Shown here piece after piece: positions 1-5,333 of a stretch of DNA of 5,333 bases. How positions within the stretch are numbered: the first letter of the stretch is position 1; the number at the start of each line of letters is the position of its first letter. Made by a program: the position numbers and the translations under genes. Source of the DNA: Acetobacteraceae bacterium (GTDB lineage Bacteria; Pseudomonadota; Alphaproteobacteria; Acetobacterales; Acetobacteraceae); assembly GCA_947446625.1 (NCBI GenBank), contig CANFIE010000302.1:1-5333 (forward strand), written 5' to 3'. The notes beneath the pieces are model-generated. The model was not told the origin of the DNA and made no database searches. It saw only the letters and a list, made by a program, of their open reading frames with translations.

Positions 1-156
1 CACCGCCCAGGCGCCACGCCCGCGCCAGGCGGCCGCCAGCGCCCGCGGTGCCGCCAGCACCGCGGTCTCAACGTCATCCAGCCAATGCTCGCGCGGGTCG
101 CGGCGTTCCGGGTAGGGGTCGGGCCGCGGCGGCGCCCAGGCCAGGCTCGCGCTCAC
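1..156 (-). CDS. Unrecognised protein, N-terminal 52 residues only, runs off the window
   Basis: A minus-strand frame runs without a stop from GTG (154-156) to the window edge, giving 52 residues that begin MSASLAWAPPRPDPYPERRD and continue with PREHWLDDVETAVL and an Ala/Arg/Trp-rich end. Third positions are about 88% G or C (46 of 52 codons), like the neighbouring genes, which supports real coding. The gene starts 9 bases after the sapC stop and in the same frame as sapC, so a single TAG separates the two. The GTG is the only usual start codon between that stop and the downstream sequence shown, but its Shine-Dalgarno is weak (GGA about 13 bases upstream), so the start is uncertain. I do not recognise the family; too little is present to name a function. 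No hydrophobic signal sequence is evident at this start. Confidence 0.55.
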   Translation of the reverse strand, partial: MSASLAWAPPRPDPYPERRDPREHWLDDVETAVLAAPRALAAAWRGRGAWAV

Positions 157-165
157 CGGCGCAGG

Positions 166-906
166 CTATTCCGCCGCCGCCTGCGCAGGCGGCTGAACCC
201 GCTCCAGCATGTCCTGGAAGTGCCGTAGCGAGGCCAGGTGCAGGAAGGTGCATTCCAGCTCGTCCTTGGCCATCAGGTCGGCCAGGGTTTCCGCCGGCAG
301 CGCCTTCAGCTTCTGCCGGTCCACCACCATGAAGCCGGAGAGCGAACGCTGCTCGCCGCCATTGAGGGTGAACTGCGCCTGCATCGGTTGCAGCAACTTC
401 AGCTCCAGCAGCCGGTCGCAATAGGCCCGGGTGCGGCGGAAGCGGGCCTGATAGTCCTGCAGAAAGCCCAGCACCGTGCGCAGATACTGGGTCTGGTTGC
501 CATCGGCGTCGAACAGTTGCTCGCCCCGCCCGGCCTGGTTGCAGCCGGCGAAGGTCTCGTCGATGTGCAGGGTGAAGGTCTTGCCCGCCTCGTCCTGGCT
601 GAACACGAAGGGGTAGCGCCGCACGAAGGCGGGGATGAACTTGCCCAGCCAGCGGCCATCAGGCGCCACCTGCAGGTTCTCATTCTCCCGCGCGCCGAGG
701 ATGACGGCGGGAAAGACGCTTTCCTCGGTGCCGGCGAAGACGATGGGGTATTCCGCCGCAGCCTCGGCGAATTCAATGGCCGTGACCGGCACCGAGTTCA
801 CCTCGGCGGCGAAGGCGTAGCTATCGCCGGTCTTCACCGCCCAGCCCTTGTGGCGCTGGAAGCTGACCGGTACCGCGCTGCGATAGAATAGCTGTTGCGT
901 CGCCAT
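166..906 (-). CDS. SapC family protein
   Basis: This 246-residue protein matches the SapC family (Pfam SapC) in length and sequence pattern. Recognisable stretches are the N-terminal region with VPV and a His at 12-19, FAAEVNSVPVTAIEFAEAAA at 32-51, YPIVF at 53-57, the Gly-Trp/Pro-rich block GRWLGKFIPAFVRRYPFVFS at 84-103, ETFAGCNQAGRGEQLFDADG at 117-136, and a helical C-terminal half. No signal peptide or membrane segment is seen, so it is probably cytoplasmic. The family is named after a gene in the Campylobacter fetus S-layer protein secretion locus; its biochemical role is not established. The ATG at 904-906 is supported by a strong Shine-Dalgarno (AGGAAGGA, 915-922) at 8-base spacing. 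It ends at TAG (166-168) after an Ala/Pro-rich tail. Its position behind two adaptor-bearing membrane proteins fits a role in protein export. The name sapC would only reflect the family, so no symbol is assigned. Confidence 0.92.
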   Translation of the reverse strand: MATQQLFYRSAVPVSFQRHKGWAVKTGDSYAFAAEVNSVPVTAIEFAEAAAEYPIVFAGTEESVFPAVILGARENENLQVAPDGRWLGKFIPAFVRRYPFVFSQDEAGKTFTLHIDETFAGCNQAGRGEQLFDADGNQTQYLRTVLGFLQDYQARFRRTRAYCDRLLELKLLQPMQAQFTLNGGEQRSLSGFMVVDRQKLKALPAETLADLMAKDELECTFLHLASLRHFQDMLERVQPPAQAAAE

Positions 907-914
907 GGGACTTT

Positions 915-922
915 TCCTTCCT
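915..922 (-). promoter_or_regulatory. Shine-Dalgarno of the SapC-family gene
   Basis: AGGAAGGA on the minus strand lies 8 bases before the ATG at 904-906. It is the strongest ribosome binding site in the window and confirms the sapC-family start. It sits in the 19-base gap after the M50 stop, so sapC may be translated at a high rate independently of coupling. Confidence 0.7.
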
Positions 923-925
923 TAC

Positions 926-3079
926 TCAGACGTTGAAGTGCTTGAGGAAAACCTGCCGCAGCTCGCGCCACAGCCGGTAGGCCACCGGTTCCGCCGCGTG
1001 GCTGAAGCGCACATGCACCCGCTCGCCGAAGCGCGGCGCATCGCCCCGCTCCTCGGCCAGCGCGAGGTCCAGGTGCAGATACTTGCCCAGCGTGCGCTGG
1101 TGCGCCGGGTCGGTCGGGTCCAGCGCCACCGTGCCGCCGCCGGCCGAAGTCAGCGCCGGGTTGGGCACGCTCTCCTCCAGCCCGGGGCCGATCCGCTCGA
1201 TCCGCGCCGGCAGCACCCGGGCCATCTGGCTGGCGGTGCGCACCGTCACGGCGCGAGTGCCCTGCAGCACCAGGTCGGCAGCATCCTCGGGCACCACCAC
1301 CTGCACCACCGGGTTGTCGTGCCGCACCACATAGCCAATCAGCTCGCCCTTGCGGACAAAGCGGCCCACCAGGTCGTCCGGCCGGCGCAGGCTCAGCTGG
1401 CCCTCAACGCCGCTGCGCACCACCAGGTGGCGCAGCCGCTCCTGGGCCAGCGCCAGATCCTCGCGCGCCAAGGTCAGCTCCTCCAGCGAAATCCGCGCCC
1501 TGACCGGGTCCGACAGGTCGCGCATGGCGTGGTGCGCCTCCAGTTCCGCCACGCGCGCCGCCAGCACCTTCACCCGGCCGGTCAGCGCCGGGTCCTCCAG
1601 TTGCACCAGCGGCGCCAGCGCGGCCACCTCGGCATTGGGTTCGGCCAGCAGCCGCGCCACCACGCCCTCGGCACCGGCATGCACCGCAGCCTCGCCGCGC
1701 ACCCACAGCACGCCCTCCGCCATGGTGCTGTGCGGCAGCGGCAGCAGGAACAGCAGCGCCACGGCCAGCGCGGCGGCACCACCGCTGACCGCCAGCGCCC
1801 GGCCCCGATGCCGGCGCAACTGCGGGCTGGTGAACAGGTAGCGCAGCCACTTGGCCAGCGGCACCGCGGCCATCAGCACCACCGACCACAGCGCAATGAC
1901 CACGCCGATGACAAAGAACTGCGTGCCGATGAGCAGCGCGATGGCAAAGGCCACCATCATCCGGTAGCAGAACGAGGTGATGGCATAGCCCAGCAGCCAG
2001 GGGGCCTCGCCCGGCGCCATGGCCGGCTGTTCCAGCCCAGGCAGGCCGAAGCCATGGCGCTTCACCAGCCAGGCCAGTTGGGCATTGGCCCGGCTGCCCA
2101 GGTTGGGAATCTCCAGCACGTCCGAAAGCACGTAGTAGCCGTCAAACCGCAGCAGCGGATTGCCGTTGAACGCCACCGTGGAAATGCCGCAGATCAGCAT
2201 GACGCTGAAGGCGAAGGCGCGCAGCAGGCTGGGTTCGGCGTTCACCCACACGATCATGGCCAGCGACGCCAGGCCCAGTTCCACCAGAATGCCGGCGCCA
2301 CCCACCAGCGCCCGGTGCCAGCGCGAGGGAAAGGAGGCGCTGTCGGAGGCATCGACATAGGGCACCGGCATGAACACCAGCAGCATCACGCCCATCTCGT
2401 GCACTTCGCCGCCCCAGCGCTTCACCGCCCAGGCGTGGCCCAGTTCATGCAGCGCCTTTACCAGCGGGTAGGTCACCACCAGCAGCAGCAGGCTTTCGGT
2501 GGCCAGCACGCGGTCCGCCACGTTGCCGGTCAGCTCGTCCCAGTACTGCCCGGCCAGCAGCCCGGCATAGGCCAGCAGCAGCAGGAAGCCGACGGCGCCG
2601 GCGCGGGAGAACAACCAGCGCGCCAGCGGCGCGGTGGCGGCCAGAAACTCCTCCGGGTCCAGCAGCGGCAACCGCAGCGCCAGCGGGTTGAGCAGCCCGG
2701 CCAGGCTGCGGCGGCGCCGCTGCCGGCGGCCGCGCTCGGCCATTTCCGCCACATCAGGCGGCACCCCGCCCAGCAGCACGTCGGCGGCGTGCAACTGGCC
2801 CAGCAGTTGCACCACTTCGTCCTGGGTCAGCGCGTCGTCGCCCAGCCGGGCCGAGGCCATGGTCCAGACCTGCTCCAGCGGGCGCTTGCCGTCCAGCAGG
2901 CTCACCAGCAGGTAGGCCGCCGGGGAAAAGCGGTGGAAGCGGCCGGAGGTACGGTCCTGCAGCACGTACCAGATCTGGCCGCGGAACAGCGTGCGATGGA
3001 AGCGCGCATGCGCCCTGAGCCGCGGCTTCAGCTTGGCCACCCGATACCACGACGCGCTGAGGAAGGATTTTTCCGACAT
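926..3079 (-). CDS. PqqD-like / M50 zinc metallopeptidase / HlyD-like lipoyl fusion membrane protein
   Basis: This 717-residue protein resembles the 'putative peptide zinc metalloprotease' group of site-2-protease-like M50 proteins. Residues about 20-105 look like a PqqD-like winged-helix domain (FRGQIWYVLQDRTSGRFHRF). Hydrophobic segments lie near 160-178, 192-210, 257-278, 285-304, 366-408 and 428-447. The zinc motif HELGH is at 211-215 (ligands His211 and His215, catalytic Glu212), in a membrane segment as expected for M50. The NPLLRFDGYY motif at 307-316 supplies the likely third ligand Asp313. The C-terminal part from about 455 is adaptor-like: lipoyl halves near 456-495 and 551-588 flanking a short helical pair. 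It probably sits in the inner membrane with the lipoyl part in the periplasm, and may process or help export a peptide or protein. The frame is open up to 3313, but ATG 3077-3079 is preferred because GAGG sits 5 bases upstream and an earlier start would overlap the adaptor gene. It ends 19 bases before sapC. The all-in-one domain order suggests it works with the separate adaptor upstream. Confidence 0.93.
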   Translation of the reverse strand: MSEKSFLSASWYRVAKLKPRLRAHARFHRTLFRGQIWYVLQDRTSGRFHRFSPAAYLLVSLLDGKRPLEQVWTMASARLGDDALTQDEVVQLLGQLHAADVLLGGVPPDVAEMAERGRRQRRRRSLAGLLNPLALRLPLLDPEEFLAATAPLARWLFSRAGAVGFLLLLAYAGLLAGQYWDELTGNVADRVLATESLLLLVVTYPLVKALHELGHAWAVKRWGGEVHEMGVMLLVFMPVPYVDASDSASFPSRWHRALVGGAGILVELGLASLAMIVWVNAEPSLLRAFAFSVMLICGISTVAFNGNPLLRFDGYYVLSDVLEIPNLGSRANAQLAWLVKRHGFGLPGLEQPAMAPGEAPWLLGYAITSFCYRMMVAFAIALLIGTQFFVIGVVIALWSVVLMAAVPLAKWLRYLFTSPQLRRHRGRALAVSGGAAALAVALLFLLPLPHSTMAEGVLWVRGEAAVHAGAEGVVARLLAEPNAEVAALAPLVQLEDPALTGRVKVLAARVAELEAHHAMRDLSDPVRARISLEELTLAREDLALAQERLRHLVVRSGVEGQLSLRRPDDLVGRFVRKGELIGYVVRHDNPVVQVVVPEDAADLVLQGTRAVTVRTASQMARVLPARIERIGPGLEESVPNPALTSAGGGTVALDPTDPAHQRTLGKYLHLDLALAEERGDAPRFGERVHVRFSHAAEPVAYRLWRELRQVFLKHFNV

Positions 3080-3087
3080 CCTCGCCT
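3080..3087 (-). promoter_or_regulatory. Shine-Dalgarno of the M50 gene, overlapping the adaptor stop codon
   Basis: Reading on the minus strand, the sequence is TGAGGCGAGG followed directly by ATG. The last base of the adaptor's TGA stop begins GAGG, which ends 5 to 6 bases before the ATG at 3079. This decides the start of the M50 gene and suggests translational coupling of the two genes. Confidence 0.65.
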
Positions 3088-4922
3088 CAGGGCGCCCAGC
3101 GCCAGGCTGCCAGGCGCAGCCAGTCCAGCAGTCGCCGGGTCCATATCCGCACCAGCAGCGCCTCGCCCACGGTGGTACGGCCCACCCCCACCATGCTCGG
3201 GCGGATGCGCTCCCCCGGCGCTTCCAACGCGCCTTCCACCCGGAAGTAGTTGCGCCCGTCCTTCTGCTCAGCAATCGGGGTGATGCGGTCCACCACGTAG
3301 GGCTGCGGCGCATCGGGCAGCGAGGCCAGCACCAGCATCCCGCGCTGGCCCACGGCGATGTCGCGGATATCGCCCTCGTCCACCTCCAGGATCACCCGGT
3401 AGGCGTCGAGCGGGGCGACCTGGAACAGCTCCTCGCCGCGCTCCACCGCACCGCCGACGCGCTGGCTGAGGTTACCGCGCACCACCATCCCGGCGATCGG
3501 CGCCGTCAGCCGGGTACGGGCCAGTTGCTCCTCCACCATCGCCAGCTGCGCCTCGGCCTGGTCGATCTGGGTGCGGGCGATGCTGGCCTCGGCCCGCTGC
3601 CGCGCAGCCAGCGCGCGGTCGTATTCGGTAACCCGCTGCTGCCGCTGGGTTACCAGCCGCACCCGTTCCAGCCGCAGGTCCTGGTCGTCCAGCCGGGCCA
3701 GCAACTGCCCCTCGGCCACCACCTCACCGGCGCGGACATGTTCGGCCGCGATATAGCCGGCGAAGGGCGCCACCATGCTGCGCTGGATGCGCCCCTCAAG
3801 CACCGCCGGGGAGGTGATGGCGTATTCGCCGCGCAGCAGGCTAGCCACCACCACCACCACCACCACGCCCAATGTTGCCAGCTTGCGGCCGAAATAGCCC
3901 GGCCCCAGCAGCCGGCGCGCCTGGCGCGTAAGGCTTTCCGCCACCTTAACCGGCAGCAACCGGCCATTGGCGCGCTTTTCCGCCAGCACCGGCCCGACCA
4001 CGCTGGCCACCGCGTCCAGCAGTTCCACTTCCTCGGCGGTGAAGCTCTCGCCGGCCGGGCGTTCAAGCTGGATGGCGCCGAACGCCACGCCCTCATGCCG
4101 CAGCGGCAGGGTCAGGATGGCGCCGGCCCGATGCGCCGCCGCCAGTTCGGCATGCGCGCGGGTAACATGGTATTCCCATTCCGGCCGGGGCGGAAACAGG
4201 ATCACCGCCTGCTGGTCCAGCGCCTCGTCCATGGCGCTGCCAACATCGCGCACCAGGGTCATGCGGTCGCCGAAATAGGCGGCGTTGGACAGCGCCGCCA
4301 CCCGGCAATGGCCGCCCTGGCGAAAACCGATGCAGACCGGGTCGGCCGCGAAGCGCCGCGCCAACTCGGTGGCCAGGGCGGTGGCGCTGGCCCGTGCCTC
4401 GGCATGTTCCAGCACCACGCCCAGCAGGTCGAAGGCGCTGGTCGCGCGGTCGAGCTGGCCGGTTTCGGCCGCCATCTGCTCGCGCCGCACCAGCGCTTCC
4501 ACCCAGCCGCTGCCCCATTGCAACTGGCGCATCACCGCCGCCGCCGTGGCCTGGCCGGGCAGCACAATGGCGCAGACGCCGTGCAGCCGGCCCTCGATGA
4601 GGATCGGCGCCGCCACGCAGCATTGCCCGCCTGCCGGCAGCGTCACGCCCTGGCGCTGCTGCATCGCCGCCTCGGCCGCCGCCGAAAGCGCTGGCGAAAC
4701 CGCGCCGAGGTCTGGCCAGCCGGCCGCGGGGTGAAACGGGCCGGTATCAGGCTCGCCCAGCACCAGCACCCCGGCCAGGGCGCCTTCGGTAAAGCGGCAC
4801 TGCAGCGCCAGCCATGCGCTGGCAAAGGCGGCACCATCCGCGGCGGCGCGAAAGCGCTGCCATAGCGCCTGGTCCAGCAGGGGCTGGCTGGCTGGCGCGG
4901 TCGCCACGCCAGCCATCACCAT
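3087..4922 (-). CDS. GAF-domain-containing HlyD-family periplasmic adaptor (membrane fusion protein)
   Basis: This 611-residue protein probably joins an inner-membrane exporter to the outer membrane. The C-terminal half has the membrane fusion protein order: a membrane anchor at about 349-363 (seven consecutive Val), a first lipoyl half at about 380-412 (VAPFAGYIAAEHVRAGEVV), an alpha-helical coiled-coil hairpin at about 413-469, a second lipoyl half at about 470-502 (RLTAPIAGMVV) and a beta-barrel region at about 505-585. The N-terminal half is cytoplasmic by topology and holds a GAF-like region at about 165-315 (LPLRHEGVAFGAIQLERP, then FTAEEVELLDAVASVVGPVLAE) and a more divergent GAF-like stretch at about 30-145 (VAAPILIEGRLHGVCAIVL). 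It is longer than ordinary HlyD proteins because of this half, which suggests that export is controlled by a cytoplasmic ligand or redox signal. The start is the ATG at 4920-4922; a second ATG lies two codons in (4914-4916). No clear Shine-Dalgarno precedes either, so translation may be coupled to the upstream gene. It ends 7 bases before the M50 gene. The ligand and the exported substrate are unknown. Confidence 0.92.
   Translation of the reverse strand: MVMAGVATAPASQPLLDQALWQRFRAAADGAAFASAWLALQCRFTEGALAGVLVLGEPDTGPFHPAAGWPDLGAVSPALSAAAEAAMQQRQGVTLPAGGQCCVAAPILIEGRLHGVCAIVLPGQATAAAVMRQLQWGSGWVEALVRREQMAAETGQLDRATSAFDLLGVVLEHAEARASATALATELARRFAADPVCIGFRQGGHCRVAALSNAAYFGDRMTLVRDVGSAMDEALDQQAVILFPPRPEWEYHVTRAHAELAAAHRAGAILTLPLRHEGVAFGAIQLERPAGESFTAEEVELLDAVASVVGPVLAEKRANGRLLPVKVAESLTRQARRLLGPGYFGRKLATLGVVVVVVVASLLRGEYAITSPAVLEGRIQRSMVAPFAGYIAAEHVRAGEVVAEGQLLARLDDQDLRLERVRLVTQRQQRVTEYDRALAARQRAEASIARTQIDQAEAQLAMVEEQLARTRLTAPIAGMVVRGNLSQRVGGAVERGEELFQVAPLDAYRVILEVDEGDIRDIAVGQRGMLVLASLPDAPQPYVVDRITPIAEQKDGRNYFRVEGALEAPGERIRPSMVGVGRTTVGEALLVRIWTRRLLDWLRLAAWRWAP
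3846..3866. repeat. (CAC)7 trinucleotide repeat coding for seven valines in the adaptor membrane anchor
   Basis: Seven perfect CAC units on the plus strand read as seven GTG codons on the minus strand, Val353 to Val359 of the adaptor. They form the core of its single predicted membrane segment (LGV...VASLL). Synonymous choices are uniform, so the array is a true microsatellite at DNA level and not only a valine run. Gain or loss of units would keep the reading frame and change the anchor length by one residue per unit. Confidence 0.9.
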
Positions 4923-4937
4923 GGCACGCCGGGAAGG

Positions 4938-5333
4938 TCAGCGGCCAAGGGCAGCGCCCAGCCGGCCGGCCCAGCGGCGCGTCCAGTCAATGGCACCCGG
5001 CAGGCCCGGGCTGGTGGCGCCCAACTCGGTCACCGGCAGTTCGGTCGGCGCCGTCGCTTCCAGGGCGGTTGCCCAATTGGGCGAGACGAACCCGCCCATG
5101 GTCTCGGCGAAGACCTGCACATTGGCCGGGCCGGTCAGCACCAGCGGCGCGACCGGCGCCACCGTGGCAACGGCGTCGGGCGTCAGCCGGCGGCCAACAT
5201 CCAGCGTCGCCGCCATGCCGGCATCGTCGTGCTCCAGCCCCATCAGGTGGCCAAGCTCGTGCACCACCACCGAGAGCAGGTCGATCCGCCCCGCCGCCGC
5301 GCCACCCGGCGCCGCCACCAGCCCGCCCGGCGC
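4938..5333 (-). CDS. C-terminal part of a matrixin-like (M10-type) zinc metalloprotease-domain protein, 5' end outside window
   Basis: The frame is open to the window edge and ends at TGA (4938-4940), giving the last 131 residues of a longer protein. The GTG at 5316-5318 is probably an internal valine, because the frame continues upstream of it. Residues 17-40 of the fragment read IDLLSVVVHELGHLMGLEHD followed by DAGM. This is the extended zinc motif HExxHxxGxxHD (His25, Glu26, His29, His35 of the fragment) with a nearby Met (Met40) that could form the Met-turn of metzincins. About 90 residues follow, rich in Ala, Pro, Thr and Val, ending in a short Arg/Trp-containing tail (IDWTRRWAGRLGAALGR). 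From memory, such motifs near the C-terminus occur in very large secreted or surface proteins of Gram-negative bacteria; whether this one is large cannot be seen here. It is probably an exported protein and could be the cargo of the adaptor and peptidase genes that follow after a 15-base gap. Active protease or merely a structural remnant is undecided. Confidence 0.82.
   Translation of the reverse strand, partial: APGGLVAAPGGAAAGRIDLLSVVVHELGHLMGLEHDDAGMAATLDVGRRLTPDAVATVAPVAPLVLTGPANVQVFAETMGGFVSPNWATALEATAPTELPVTELGATSPGLPGAIDWTRRWAGRLGAALGR

Noticed and set aside
74..421. Minus-strand open frame of 115 codons overlapping the sapC 3' end
   Set aside because: It is in a different frame from sapC and the downstream gene. 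Its composition (Ala, Gly, Arg, Pro) is that of an out-of-frame reading of high-GC sequence.
238..891. Plus-strand open frame of 217 codons opposite sapC
   Set aside because: It is antisense to a gene with clear SapC-family sequence and shows no family features of its own.
905..3283. Plus-strand open frame of 792 codons opposite the M50 gene
   Set aside because: Its product is dominated by Gln, His, Arg and Ala with no recognisable domain. It arises because the high-GC minus-strand gene leaves few stops in the opposite frame. The minus-strand frame has clear M50 motifs.
3080..3313. Upstream extension of the M50 frame to a start near 3313
   Set aside because: It would overlap the adaptor gene by more than 220 bases, and the extra residues are a shadow translation. 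ATG 3077-3079 has a proper ribosome binding site and fits the domain start.
2991..4865. Plus-strand open frame of 624 codons, including a polyhistidine run
   Set aside because: The His run is the complement of the adaptor's valine codons, and the rest is low-complexity His/Gln/Arg/Ala sequence. It overlaps two well-supported minus-strand genes.
5316..5318. GTG as the start of the metalloprotease-tail protein
   Set aside because: The frame stays open upstream to the window edge with matching composition, and a start here would leave only a bare motif without the rest of a catalytic domain. It is more likely an internal valine.

Overview
The window is a compact, very GC-rich (roughly 70%), protein-dense stretch in which every supported gene lies on the minus strand, so transcription runs from high to low coordinates. 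Third codon positions are strongly G/C. A SapC-family protein and HlyD-type periplasmic adaptor modules point to a Gram-negative bacterium, most likely a high-GC alpha- or betaproteobacterium. I cannot name a genus.

Layout in transcription order: (1) 5333-4938, the C-terminal tail of a protein that begins outside the window, carrying a matrixin-type zinc site (HELGHLMGLEHD). (2) 4922-3087, a 611-residue membrane adaptor with two GAF-like regions in its N-terminal half, one membrane anchor and a HlyD-type lipoyl/coiled-coil/beta-barrel half. (3) 3079-926, a 717-residue fusion of a PqqD-like N-terminus, a multi-pass M50 (site-2-protease-like) zinc peptidase core (HELGH plus a downstream NPLLRFDGYY motif) and a C-terminal HlyD-like lipoyl module. 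(4) 906-166, a SapC-family protein of 246 residues. (5) 156-1, the start of an unrecognised gene that runs off the window.

The gaps between genes are 15, 7, 19 and 9 bases, with no room for internal promoters or terminators, so this looks like one operon. The likely reading is a dedicated export or maturation module for a large secreted or surface protein. The first gene would be the cargo (or its tail). The two adaptor-bearing membrane proteins would be the export/processing machinery, with cytoplasmic sensing (GAF) and substrate-recognition (PqqD-like) domains. SapC takes its family name from an S-layer secretion locus. No ABC ATPase or TolC-type outer-membrane channel is visible, so they would have to be encoded nearby or elsewhere. 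This functional link is inference from gene order and domain content. The long plus-strand open frames are shadows of these genes. No RNA genes, CRISPR arrays, insertion sequences or attachment sites were seen.
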